From NCBI GenBank assembly GCA_034435435.1, contig DAOTXN010000075.1, forward strand, positions 1 through 25,533: DNA of 25,533 nucleotides, written 5' to 3'. A program made the position numbers and the translations under genes. The notes below the pieces were generated by a model. The model made no database searches. It was not told where the DNA came from and saw only the letters and a list, made by a program, of their open reading frames with translations. Numbering within the stretch: position 1 is the stretch's first letter; every line of letters begins with the position of its first letter. The stretch comes from DAOTXN01 sp034435435. Lineage in GTDB: Bacteria > Chloroflexota > Anaerolineae > S140-20. Positions 1-6,996 of the stretch are shown in pieces.

Positions 1-54
1 CCCCCCCCCCCCCCCGGCCCGGATTACGGCGCGATTGCGATTCTGTTTGAGCAT
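1..54 (-). CDS. Possible start of a further downstream operon gene, cut by the window edge
   Basis: An ATG at 54 on the minus strand, 10 nt beyond the stop of the CoA-transferase beta subunit, opens a frame with no stop up to the edge (18 codons, beginning MLKQNRNRAV). The last codons lie in a run of 15 C on the plus strand and read as glycines, which may not be genuine sequence. The tight spacing fits a continuing operon, but no clear ribosome-binding site is seen and the product cannot be named. Confidence 0.25.
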   Translation of the reverse strand, partial: MLKQNRNRAVIRAGGGGG

Positions 55-64
55 CGCCGCCCGC

Positions 65-853
65 TCAAATATACAACCCCTCCCGATCGATCTCTTTACG
101 CAACACGCGCAATTCCTGCTCGGTGGGCGGGTCCAGCGTAGGGGGATCGCCGCGAATAATCAACTCAAAGCCGGTGTTCTCGACCACCTGCTCTAGCGTG
201 ACACCCGGGTTGAGCGCCTCCAACGTCATACGATAACTGCCGCCTCCGTCGGGGCCTCGGTCGTAACCCATCAGCGCCAGCGAACTGACCACGTAAATCG
301 GCCCGCCGCCTTTGGGCAGGCCGACCCGCTCACGCCCGCCGGGGCCGTCCAGATAGCCGGGCGTGGTGAGAAAATCCACTTGGGGCACAAAACGCCGCCG
401 GTCGTGCTGTATGATGGCGATGGTCTCCCAGCACAGCGAGCCGACGTCGTTGGCCCCGCCGCTGCCCGGCAGGCGCACCTTGGGCGGGTGGTGCTGCGGG
501 CCGATGATCGTGCTGTTCAGGTTGCCATACGGGTCGATCTGCGCCCCGCCCAAAAAGCCATAGTCCACGAAACCGCGCTGAGCCATCTCCATCACATCGC
601 AGATACCCGAGGCGCACAGCGCCTTGTGAAAGGTGCGCGCCTCGCCGACGGCGCGGGGCAGGTCCTCCAAAATGGCCCCCATGCCGCCAAATTCAAAAAT
701 CGGCATGATGTTGGGCGCATACAGCCGTTGGGCCAGACTGGCCGCCAGCATCGGAATGCCCGTGCCGATAAAGCAGGTCGTTTCGTCTTTGAACAACCGC
801 GCTGCCATGCATATCATCATCTCGGACAGGTTATAGCCGCGCTCCTCGCTCAT
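65..853 (-). CDS. gctB: Glutaconate-type CoA-transferase, beta subunit (GctB/IpdB-like)
   Basis: Predicted cytosolic 262-residue beta subunit of a class I CoA-transferase, which would move CoA between acyl groups or, as in the IpdAB branch, act on a CoA thioester ring. The chain resembles glutaconate CoA-transferase B along its length: GTG at residues 30-32, a GGAQIDPYGN-type motif, GSGGAND, and a GPGGRER loop. Glu54, in FEFGG, falls where the catalytic Glu54 of Acidaminococcus GctB sits, so a transferase mechanism is plausible. The start is set by a TGATG junction: the ATG shares one base with the stop of the alpha subunit, indicating translational coupling. An upstream in-frame ATG at 997 lies inside the alpha gene and is less likely. 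The acyl substrate is unknown. Confidence 0.85.
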   Translation of the reverse strand: MSEERGYNLSEMMICMAARLFKDETTCFIGTGIPMLAASLAQRLYAPNIMPIFEFGGMGAILEDLPRAVGEARTFHKALCASGICDVMEMAQRGFVDYGFLGGAQIDPYGNLNSTIIGPQHHPPKVRLPGSGGANDVGSLCWETIAIIQHDRRRFVPQVDFLTTPGYLDGPGGRERVGLPKGGGPIYVVSSLALMGYDRGPDGGGSYRMTLEALNPGVTLEQVVENTGFELIIRGDPPTLDPPTEQELRVLRKEIDREGLYI

Positions 854-1827
854 CAGTACACCTCCCGCAAGTCCTCTGCCTGGGCCAACCGCTCCGGGCC
901 GATCAACTCCAGGTACTCGGCGTGATTTTTGACGCCGTATACGTACTTGTTCAAGTAGGTCTGAGATCCTTCTACCGTCTTGCTGCACTCGACCCACTCA
1001 CGCAGCATCTCTTCGTCGCGTGCGTACACATAGGGCATCTCGCCGGGGAACGAGCCAAAGGGGGCGTGTACCACGGCGTCTACCAGGTAGTAGGGGATGC
1101 AGGTCGCGTCGGGGCAGCAGCGGATATCGTCGGTTTCGATGAGCTCTTCGGCGCTGACGATGAGCCGCTTGCTGGCTCGCGCCATCTCGTGCGCAAAACC
1201 GCTGATGCCGTCAATCTGACAGTTGCCGTACTTGTCGGCTCGGTGCACGTGGATCAGGCCCACGTCGAGAATGAGCGCCGGTAACAGGGCCAGCTTTTCG
1301 CCGGTAAAGGGGCATTCGACCACTTTGGCCGCGCTGTACTTGAGCGTGTCGGTGCCCAGCATCACCCGCGTGGGCAAGAAAGGCACGCCTATGGCGGCGG
1401 CCTTGAAGCGCCAGGTGATGCCGGCGTTGCTCCACTCGACCACCTTTTCGACCCGCCCACTCTCTACCTCGCGCCGCAGCGGGGCCGATGTGCCATACAC
1501 CTCCTGGCCGATGTAGGTCAGGTCCAGCGTTTTGACCATGTGGGCCATGAGCCACAGGTCCAGCTCCAGCACTCCTTGCCCGGCCACGCGCAGGTCCTTG
1601 CGCCCCTGGCGAATCACTTCGCACACCAACGACATGGGCGCGCGACAGGTTCCGTACAACTCGGTGCCGATGTAGCAGCCATCGTAGACGAAACGCTCCA
1701 CCGCTTCGGCCTCGCTCATGCGCTTGTCTACCAGCTTGCGCGTTTTCTGAGTGCGGTTCCACTCGCGGAACGCTTCCATGTCCGGCGGCTGGATCAGCTC
1801 GCCGATCCCCGATTCGATCACACGCAT
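853..1827 (-). CDS. gctA: Glutaconate-type CoA-transferase, alpha subunit (GctA/IpdA-like)
   Basis: A 324-residue alpha subunit that should pair with the beta subunit just downstream to form the CoA-transferase heteromer. Recognisable family features are an early KLVDKRMS segment, a GTELYGTCRAPM stretch, and a later DVGLIHVHRADKYGN motif typical of CoA-transferase family I. The start at 1827 is chosen because AAGGAGG lies 7 nt upstream; a longer frame from 1872 would run into a hairpin repeat and is rejected. The gene sits 81 nt after the aldolase-family gene, with the hairpin at 1852-1909 in between, and its stop overlaps the next start. It is probably a third-step enzyme of a small catabolic operon; IpdA-like ring hydrolysis is an alternative to CoA transfer. 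Confidence 0.85.
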   Translation of the reverse strand: MRVIESGIGELIQPPDMEAFREWNRTQKTRKLVDKRMSEAEAVERFVYDGCYIGTELYGTCRAPMSLVCEVIRQGRKDLRVAGQGVLELDLWLMAHMVKTLDLTYIGQEVYGTSAPLRREVESGRVEKVVEWSNAGITWRFKAAAIGVPFLPTRVMLGTDTLKYSAAKVVECPFTGEKLALLPALILDVGLIHVHRADKYGNCQIDGISGFAHEMARASKRLIVSAEELIETDDIRCCPDATCIPYYLVDAVVHAPFGSFPGEMPYVYARDEEMLREWVECSKTVEGSQTYLNKYVYGVKNHAEYLELIGPERLAQAEDLREVY

Positions 1828-1851
1828 TGTTTTGCCTCCTTGAAAATTTTT

Positions 1852-1909
1852 ACCACCAAGACGCCAAGACACAAAGATAAAAAACCTCGTGTCTTGGCGT
1901 CTTGGTGGT
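1852..1909. repeat. Long perfect hairpin repeat between aldolase and CoA-transferase genes
   Basis: A 21-bp perfect inverted repeat: arms 1852-1872 and 1889-1909, separated by 16 AT-rich bases. The arm starts ACCACCAAGACGCCAAG and is built of near-repeated words. It lies inside an operon: its right end touches the TAA stop of the aldolase gene and its left end is about 15 nt from the ribosome-binding site of the alpha subunit. It has no U-tract suitable for termination; it looks like a dispersed palindromic repeat that could stabilise or process the mRNA. Confidence 0.85.
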
Positions 1910-2799
1910 TAATCCAGAACCCCACCCGCGACCAGGACGTCGCGCAGGGCTTGTAGCTCGCTCCCGGTGAGGTCCAATAGCGGCGGGCGCACCGGTCCGC
2001 CGTAATAGCCCAGCATGTCCAGCGCCGCCTTTAGCCCGGCCACGCCGAACCGGGTCGTCACCGCAGCGTTGACGGGCAACATGCGCCGTTGTAACTCGGC
2101 CGCCTCGTCCATTTTGCCCGCCTGAAACAACCTGAAAATGTCAATGGACTGCTGCGGCGCGACGTTGCCCAGCGCCACCACCCCACCGACCGCGCCCATG
2201 GTCAGCCCGGCCAGCAGCACGCTGGCCGTGCCCACCAACACCTGAAAACTCGCACCGGCCAATCGCACTACGTCTGATAGCTTGGCGACGTCCCCGCTGC
2301 TGTCTTTGACGCCGATGATGTTGGGATGTTGCGCCACGCGCGCGAGAGTGGCGGCGCTCATATCAACGTGGGTGAACTTGGGCACGTTATACACGATCAC
2401 CGGGATGGGCGACGCCTCGGCCACGGCCTGAAAGTAGCGCACCAGGGCGTCGGGCGTCATTTCGAAAAAGTGAGGCGTAATGACCAGCGCCGCGTTAGCG
2501 CCCACGTCGGCCGCCTGGCGCGTGAGGGCCAGCGTCTCGCGGGTTGATTCGCAGCCCGTACCGGCGATCAGTAGCTTGTTGCGCGGAATGGCCTGGCGGG
2601 CCACCTCCAGCACGCGCAATTTCTCCTGCGCATCCAGGTAGACCGCCTCGCCATTAGACCCCAACACCACATAGCCGGCCAGGTCGTAGTCGTTCCAACG
2701 GGCCAGATTTTCGGCCAATTGCGGGTAGGCCACCTCACATTGTCGGTTAAAGGGAGTGGGAATGGGAGGCAAGATACCTCCGAGATGCAGGTCCACCAT
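1909..2799 (-). CDS. DapA/NAL-superfamily aldolase, resembling 4-hydroxy-2-oxoglutarate aldolase (HOGA1)
   Basis: A 296-residue TIM-barrel class I aldolase. The Schiff-base Lys165 is in GVKDSSGD and the partner Tyr137 in YNVP. Residues 47-51 read GSNGE where dihydrodipicolinate synthases have GTTGE, so lysine biosynthesis is unlikely. GSNGE, the GCEST motif near residue 82, and a C-terminal NAAVTTRFG plus GYYGGP segment match the pattern I recall for mitochondrial HOGA1, which splits 4-hydroxy-2-oxoglutarate into pyruvate and glyoxylate. The start at 2799 has AGGAGGT five bases upstream. It is first in an operon with the CoA-transferase pair, suggesting catabolism of a hydroxy- or oxo-acid. 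The superfamily call is firm; the substrate is inferred. Confidence 0.85.
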   Translation of the reverse strand: MVDLHLGGILPPIPTPFNRQCEVAYPQLAENLARWNDYDLAGYVVLGSNGEAVYLDAQEKLRVLEVARQAIPRNKLLIAGTGCESTRETLALTRQAADVGANAALVITPHFFEMTPDALVRYFQAVAEASPIPVIVYNVPKFTHVDMSAATLARVAQHPNIIGVKDSSGDVAKLSDVVRLAGASFQVLVGTASVLLAGLTMGAVGGVVALGNVAPQQSIDIFRLFQAGKMDEAAELQRRMLPVNAAVTTRFGVAGLKAALDMLGYYGGPVRPPLLDLTGSELQALRDVLVAGGVLD

Positions 2800-2867
2800 T
2801 TCGACCTCCTAAATTAAGCGTAACTGCTCAGCTCAAATGCGTAAAAGCGGCAAACCAAAAGCCATTC

Positions 2868-2934
2868 GACAGGATTCACAAGATTCACAGGATGGAATTC
2901 GTGGAAAAATCCTGTAAATCCTGTAAATCTTGTC
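2868..2934. repeat. Word-like hairpin repeat (GACAGGATT type)
   Basis: Imperfect inverted repeat with 26-nt arms at 2868-2893 and 2909-2934, 22 of 26 positions pairing, loop of 15 bases. Each arm is made of a 9-base word repeated about three times (ACAGGATTC, ACAAGATTC, ACAGGAT). The mismatches are all transitions. It is not placed next to a stop codon and has no T-tract. Confidence 0.8.
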
Positions 2935-2978
2935 CAAAGAGCTACCAGGGCGAGCAGTTACAATTAAGTGTGAAAAAC

Positions 2979-3036
2979 AACCACGGATTTCACAGATTAC
3001 ACGGATTGAACCAGGGAATCAGTGAAATCTGTGGTT
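2979..3036. repeat. Word-like hairpin repeat (CCACGGATT type)
   Basis: Inverted repeat with 20-nt arms at 2979-2998 and 3017-3036, 18 of 20 positions pairing, loop of 18 bases. The left part also reads as a 9-base word repeated three times (CACGGATTT, CACAGATTA, CACGGATTG), the same architecture as the neighbouring hairpin 45 bases away but with a different word. Confidence 0.8.
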
Positions 3037-3110
3037 AGATTTCTGGTCCCCTTTGGGGAACTTGGTCAGGTCGGGAATATTATAGCCCAACGGCGCATTC
3101 GACACAACCG

Positions 3111-3144
3111 ACCTTCCTGGAAGCCGTGCAGCTTCCAGGAAGGT
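3111..3144. repeat. Perfect 14-bp hairpin repeat, copy 1
   Basis: Arms ACCTTCCTGGAAGC at 3111-3124 and its exact complement at 3131-3144 enclose a 6-base loop. The same left arm occurs, identical over 14 bases, at 19810-19823, where it again forms a hairpin. No T-tract follows, so it is a dispersed repeat rather than a terminator. Confidence 0.85.
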
Positions 3145-3251
3145 TCTGCAACCCTGCGCTCCTCTCTGCGTAATGATTTACAGAACACACCGGACGGAGT
3201 GTACAACGCTTCGATTCCGACTTGAGTCTATCGAAGGAGAAAGGAGAAACG

Positions 3252-3725
3252 ATGGAAAAGAAACTGTATCGCAGCCGCAGCGACCGCATGATCGGCGGCG
3301 TGTGCGGCGGGCTGGGCGCATATCTCAACACCGATCCCGTGTGGATTCGCCTGCTGTTCGTCATTTTGCTGTTCGCTACCGGTTTTGGCTTTTGGGCCTA
3401 CCTGATCCTGTGGATCATCATGCCCGCCGAGAAGGACGTGGGCAGAGCGCCGGGCGAGACCGTGCAGGCCAACGTGCAAGAGATGGCCGACCGCGCCCGC
3501 GAGCTTGGCGAGGGCCTGCAGCGCAGCTTGCAGCGCAATCACACCGCAACCGAGAGCGGGCCTTCGTCGGGCACGATCATCGTCGGATTGGCCTTTGTGG
3601 CCCTGGGTGGATTCCTGCTACTCCGGCAACTGGGGCTGTTTTCGTGGCTGAACTGGGGCCTGCTGTGGCCGCTGGCGCTGATCTTTGTTGGCGGCGCCTT
3701 ACTCTTTTCACGCATAAGGGAGTAA
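3252..3725 (+). CDS. PspC-domain membrane protein with C-terminal LiaI/LiaF-like segment
   Basis: A 157-residue membrane protein. Residues 1-60 are a PspC domain: KKLYRS, then GGVCGGLGAY, DPVWIRLLF and a hydrophobic helix ending LWIIMPAE. A polar stretch (about 61-105) follows, then two hydrophobic segments near 110-150 (VGLAFVALGGFLLL and WPLALIFVGGALLF) like the membrane region of LiaI/LiaF proteins. PspC-family proteins sense or relay envelope stress. The start at 3252 is preferred over an upstream in-frame ATG at 3222 because GGAG/AGGAG motifs immediately precede it and the PspC domain begins there. It is followed after 3 nt by a LiaF-like gene, so the two form one unit. No sensor kinase or sigma factor is adjacent. 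Confidence 0.85.
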   Translation: MEKKLYRSRSDRMIGGVCGGLGAYLNTDPVWIRLLFVILLFATGFGFWAYLILWIIMPAEKDVGRAPGETVQANVQEMADRARELGEGLQRSLQRNHTATESGPSSGTIIVGLAFVALGGFLLLRQLGLFSWLNWGLLWPLALIFVGGALLFSRIRE

Positions 3726-3728
3726 ACC

Positions 3729-4631
3729 ATGTCTGAACAACACCCTCATAAACGCAGTGGGAGCCTGGTGTTCCCCATTCTCTTGATCGTATTGGGCGTG
3801 CTCTTTTTGCTGGATAACCTGAACATCACCAACGGCATTGATTGGGACACGATCGTGAAACTATGGCCGATACTGCTCGTCGCCCTGGGCCTGGAAATCA
3901 TCCTGGGCCGGCGGGTATCGTTTGGGGCGATCTTTTTAATCGTGATCTTGGTCCTTATCGCCGGGGCTGTGGCGTGGTGGTCGGTGGTGGGCACAGGTGA
4001 GCGCACGACCCAAAGCTTTACCTGGGAACTGGACGGCGTGGAAAGGGCTGAGATGGAGCTAAACACCGGGATCGCAGAACTAAACCTACGCGGCGCGAGC
4101 GACATGGGCGGTCTCCTGGTAGCTGACATGGACTTGGCTCACGGCGTCAGGGTGCGCGAGGATGTGTCCACTGATGGCGATGTGGCGCGCGGTCATATTA
4201 GCACCGAAGGCAGGTTCTGGGGTATCCCCGGCCTGTTTGGTGGGCGAGCCAGCCAGTGGGACTTGCAGCTCAACGAGCGGGTGCGCTGGGAGCTGGACGT
4301 TAATGCCGGCGTGGGTGAAGTTGACCTGGATCTGTCTGAATTGCTGGTCAGCGAGCTCAAGTTGGACGCTGGCGTGGGCGAGGTGCGCGTGACCATGCCA
4401 CGGCGGGGCGGGGTCGAAGCGTCGGTCAAAGGCGGCGTGGGCGACATCCGCATCACCATACCCGAAGGCGTGCAGGCCCGCTTCCAGGTGGACCGGGGCA
4501 TCGGCGACCTGACGGTAGGAGGGCGTTTTACCCGCCGGGGCGATTACTACGAGACCGAGGATCTGAGCCGCGCCGAGAGCTTTATCGAATTGGATATTGA
4601 CATCGGCGTGGGCAGCGTGACAGTACACTAA
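3729..4631 (+). CDS. LiaF-like membrane protein with toast-rack type beta domain
   Basis: A 300-residue protein. The N-terminus has three hydrophobic segments (about 13-29, 42-60 and 66-85), the first with an ILLIVLGVLFLLDNL pattern common in LiaI/LiaF-type membrane regions. From about residue 95 to the end is a beta-rich domain with repeated V/D-x-G-V/I-G-E/D motifs (NAGVGEVDL, DAGVGEVRV, KGGVGDIRI, DRGIGDLTV, DIGVGSVTV). That periodic pattern is characteristic of LiaF/DUF2154 toast-rack domains. The stop-to-start gap after the PspC gene is 3 nt. In Firmicutes LiaF restrains an envelope-stress two-component system; here no LiaRS is nearby, so a role in membrane homeostasis is inferred from family only. 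Confidence 0.8.
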   Translation: MSEQHPHKRSGSLVFPILLIVLGVLFLLDNLNITNGIDWDTIVKLWPILLVALGLEIILGRRVSFGAIFLIVILVLIAGAVAWWSVVGTGERTTQSFTWELDGVERAEMELNTGIAELNLRGASDMGGLLVADMDLAHGVRVREDVSTDGDVARGHISTEGRFWGIPGLFGGRASQWDLQLNERVRWELDVNAGVGEVDLDLSELLVSELKLDAGVGEVRVTMPRRGGVEASVKGGVGDIRITIPEGVQARFQVDRGIGDLTVGGRFTRRGDYYETEDLSRAESFIELDIDIGVGSVTVH

Positions 4632-4640
4632 ACATCAAAG

Positions 4641-4673
4641 AGACCTGCCAGGTCCCAAAAACCTGGCAGGTCT
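4641..4673. terminator. Bidirectional rho-independent terminator
   Basis: A perfect 13-bp stem (AGACCTGCCAGGT at 4641-4653 with its complement at 4661-4673) and 7-base loop, flanked by AAA on the left and TTTTT on the right. It lies between two convergent units: the PspC/LiaF pair ends at 4631 and the zinc-ribbon gene ends at 4684. The T-run serves the plus strand best; the minus strand has a weaker CTTTG tract. The stem sequence itself looks like a dispersed repeat. Confidence 0.85.
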
Positions 4674-4683
4674 TTTTCTGTGT

Positions 4684-6012
4684 TCATTCCAATCGGTTCA
4701 GACAGACTGTACAGACCAACATGCTGGCATTGACCGGCGCGCCACAAAAGGGGCAAACCGCGTGTGCCACATCGTTGGCCGGAACCGCCGCTGCTTCTTC
4801 CTCAAACATCAAGCCGCACTGCGGACAAACCGTGTCATCCTCGCTCAACTCGGCCTCGCAATGGGGACACACCAGCGCCAGCTCTGCGCCACAGGTCGGA
4901 CAAACGCTGTCGTCGTCACCCAGCGCCGCGCCGCACGCCGGGCACAAGGCTTGTCCACACGCGGGGCACTCGGCGGCTTCGGGCGACACCGCCTTTCCAC
5001 AAACCGGGCACTCGCCGCCGAGCACCTGTCCGCAGCGCGGGCAGGCCGTCTCGTCGGCGAACACGCGCGCGTGGCAGGCCGGGCACAAACGCACGCCGCA
5101 GTTGGGACAGGCTCCTTCCTGGGGCATAAAGCTGGTCCCACAATCCGGGCATACGGCCCACGACACGACCAAATCGCCCACGCGCCGCTGAATCGTTTTG
5201 GCGGCGCTGCGGCTCGTGCTGGGCAACGCAGTGTTGCAGGCAGGGCAGTGGTCGGGCGCGCCAAAGATGCGAGCGTCGCAAACGGGGCAGGTGCGGGCAA
5301 AGATACGGTCGCAATTGGGACAGACCTCACTGGCGACCAGCAGCTCAAAACCGCACGCCGGGCAGTCAAAGTACAATTCAAGCTCACAGGCTGCGCAGAC
5401 AGCGTCCTCGTCGTCCACGCCCGCGCCACAGTGGGGACACAACGATTGCCCGCACGCCAGGCACGCGCCGTCCTCGATGTAGACGCCGCTGCCGCAAGTT
5501 GGACATGTCCCTGTGTGAGCGGCGGTGGGCGGCGGCGCTTCGAGGGGTTCTTCTTCGTCGAACCGCGCGCCGCACTTGGGGCACGCGGTCGCGTCGGCGC
5601 TCACCTCGGCTTCGCACTCGGGGCACAAAAAGGTAAAGGCGTAACCACAGGCCGGACAGGCGTCGGTCTCGCGGGCTAAAGGCCGCCCACAGTTGGGGCA
5701 ACGCTCTCCGCCACATTCTGGGCACTCTATGTCGTCGGCGTCCATCTCGGCGCCGCAGTGCGGGCACGCCACCACGTTCTCGGATTCACCCGCTTCCAGA
5801 TCCTCGCCGCAATGTGGGCAGCGCTTGTCCTCGGGGCCGACCTCCTCATCACAAACCGGGCACACCAGCGACCACGTCGCGCCACAGGCTGAGCACGCAG
5901 TGCTATTCGGCCCCACGGCCGCGCCGCACTCGAAACAGACGTCACCTTCACAAATCGGGCAAACGTCCAATCCGTGTGCAATTTCTGCCAAGCAATGTCC
6001 ACAGCGTATCAT
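4684..6012 (-). CDS. Multi-zinc-ribbon protein with 16 predicted zinc ribbons
   Basis: A 442-residue cytosolic protein made almost wholly of zinc ribbons. It carries 32 CxxC knuckles, and every consecutive pair forming a ribbon is CxxC-x10-CxxC: first cysteines at 4/18, 26/40, 51/65, 83/97, 105/119, 130/144, 170/184, 192/206, 217/231, 242/256, 288/302, 310/324, 335/349, 357/371, 382/396 and 420/434. Intervals between ribbons alternate mainly 8 and 11, with longer breaks at 151-169 and 260-287. Linkers are acidic. No membrane segment or enzymatic domain is visible. Double zinc ribbons usually bind protein or nucleic acid, but no function can be assigned. The start has GAGGTGA upstream and is 9 nt after the asparaginase stop, so it is last in a four-gene unit. 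Confidence 0.85.
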   Translation of the reverse strand: MIRCGHCLAEIAHGLDVCPICEGDVCFECGAAVGPNSTACSACGATWSLVCPVCDEEVGPEDKRCPHCGEDLEAGESENVVACPHCGAEMDADDIECPECGGERCPNCGRPLARETDACPACGYAFTFLCPECEAEVSADATACPKCGARFDEEEPLEAPPPTAAHTGTCPTCGSGVYIEDGACLACGQSLCPHCGAGVDDEDAVCAACELELYFDCPACGFELLVASEVCPNCDRIFARTCPVCDARIFGAPDHCPACNTALPSTSRSAAKTIQRRVGDLVVSWAVCPDCGTSFMPQEGACPNCGVRLCPACHARVFADETACPRCGQVLGGECPVCGKAVSPEAAECPACGQALCPACGAALGDDDSVCPTCGAELALVCPHCEAELSEDDTVCPQCGLMFEEEAAAVPANDVAHAVCPFCGAPVNASMLVCTVCLNRLE

Positions 6013-6021
6013 GATGTCACC

Positions 6022-6996
6022 TCACCGATACCACAGTTGGGCAATGCGCTCTCGATCCTGGGCGGTCCCCAGGATCACCATCAGCTTGATGCGGGCCTTT
6101 TGACCGTTCAGCCCGCCGGCCAGCAGACATCCGGCGGCGACGGCGTCGCGCACTGCGCCAGGATAGCCGTAGGAATCCCACACCCGACCGGAAGGACAGC
6201 GCGAGCCCACGACGACCGTCACTCCCTGAGCGATGGCGCGCTCGATAGTCGGAAACCACCACGGAGGGATGCGCCCGCCGCCCAGCGCTTCGATGACGAC
6301 GCCGCGCACGCCCCGCGCCAACAAGTCTTCCAGCGCAGTCGGCTCCGCGCCGACAGTCAGCTTGAGCAGCTCCACGCGGGTTTCCAGGGCCGGACAAGGG
6401 ATGACCTGGCGCGTCAGCCGGCTGGCAATGGACACCCGGTCGCCCTCGATGCGTCCGATAGGCCCCCAGCCCGGCGACTGAAAAGTGTCCAGGCTCAGCG
6501 TGTGGGTTTTGGTAACGAAACGCGCCGCATGCACCTCATCGTTCAACACGACCAGCGTTCCCATCTCGCAGGCGCCGGGACAGGCGGCGACGCACACGGC
6601 GGCGGCCAGGTTGGCCAGGCCCTCGTAACCGACATGCGTGGCGGTGCGCATCGCGCCGGTGAGGACGACAGGTTTCAGACTATCTACCGTCAGGTCCAAC
6701 AGCATGGCCGTTTCTTCTAGCACGTCGGTGCCGTGGGTGACGACCACGCCATCCACGTCGGGCCGGGCCACGGCGTCGGCGACGGCCTGGCGAATTCGCC
6801 ACAGCGTGTCCAGCGTGAAATGCGAGCTGGGCAGATTGACGATTTCGGCAGTTTCCAATTTGGTCGATGCTAACAGGTTGGCCGGCAGCGCGGCGGCGAA
6901 ATCGGCCGCTCTCATTTTAGGCGTTGCGCCGCCCAGCGCCGCGTCGTGCTGCATCGCAATGGTGCCGCCAGTGGTGAGAACAAGAATGCAGGTCAT
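6022..6996 (-). CDS. L-asparaginase family amidohydrolase
   Basis: A 324-residue asparaginase/glutaminase-family enzyme predicted to hydrolyse L-asparagine to aspartate and ammonia. Residues 8-14 are TTGGTIA with the candidate nucleophile Thr12; Ser58 sits in NLPSSHF; the second catalytic motif is THGTD at 87-91 (Thr90, Asp91). A GAMR motif follows, then the C-terminal domain with an ALGGGRIP segment. There is no signal peptide, consistent with the cytosolic type. Its ATG overlaps the HD-protein stop by 4 nt (ATGA), so translation is coupled. Gene order is adenosine-kinase-family protein, HD protein, asparaginase, zinc-ribbon protein. Glutaminase activity cannot be excluded from sequence. Confidence 0.9.
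   Translation of the reverse strand: MTCILVLTTGGTIAMQHDAALGGATPKMRAADFAAALPANLLASTKLETAEIVNLPSSHFTLDTLWRIRQAVADAVARPDVDGVVVTHGTDVLEETAMLLDLTVDSLKPVVLTGAMRTATHVGYEGLANLAAAVCVAACPGACEMGTLVVLNDEVHAARFVTKTHTLSLDTFQSPGWGPIGRIEGDRVSIASRLTRQVIPCPALETRVELLKLTVGAEPTALEDLLARGVRGVVIEALGGGRIPPWWFPTIERAIAQGVTVVVGSRCPSGRVWDSYGYPGAVRDAVAAGCLLAGGLNGQKARIKLMVILGTAQDRERIAQLWYR

Larger units (their letters stand above)
2811..3251. other. Gene-less stretch carrying hairpin repeats
   Basis: About 440 bases lie between the divergently oriented aldolase and PspC genes. I see no convincing coding frame; the short open frames here run through the inverted repeats. The stretch holds three separate hairpin repeats (2868-2934, 2979-3036, 3111-3144). 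It must also contain promoters for both flanking units, but I could not pick a clear -35/-10 pair for either. Confidence 0.7.

Noticed and set aside
853..997. N-terminal extension of the CoA-transferase beta subunit to an ATG at 997
   Set aside because: It lies wholly within the alpha subunit gene, and the ATG at 853 shares a base with that gene's stop and begins the recognisable domain.
1852..3144. CRISPR-like array from the repeated words
   Set aside because: The units are palindromes of different sequence without regular spacers, and no cas genes are present.
3177..3207. TTTACA and TACAAC as a promoter for the PspC gene
   Set aside because: The spacer is 19 bases and both boxes are weak, so it is not reported as a feature.
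3022..3225. Open frame of 67 codons upstream of the PspC gene
   Set aside because: It runs through two inverted repeats and shows no recognisable domain, start signal or codon pattern.
4762..5679. Long open frame opposite the zinc-ribbon gene (305 codons)
   Set aside because: It is antisense to the cysteine-rich repeats, whose regular codons (TGC/CCC/GGC) keep the opposite frame open; no recognisable domain.
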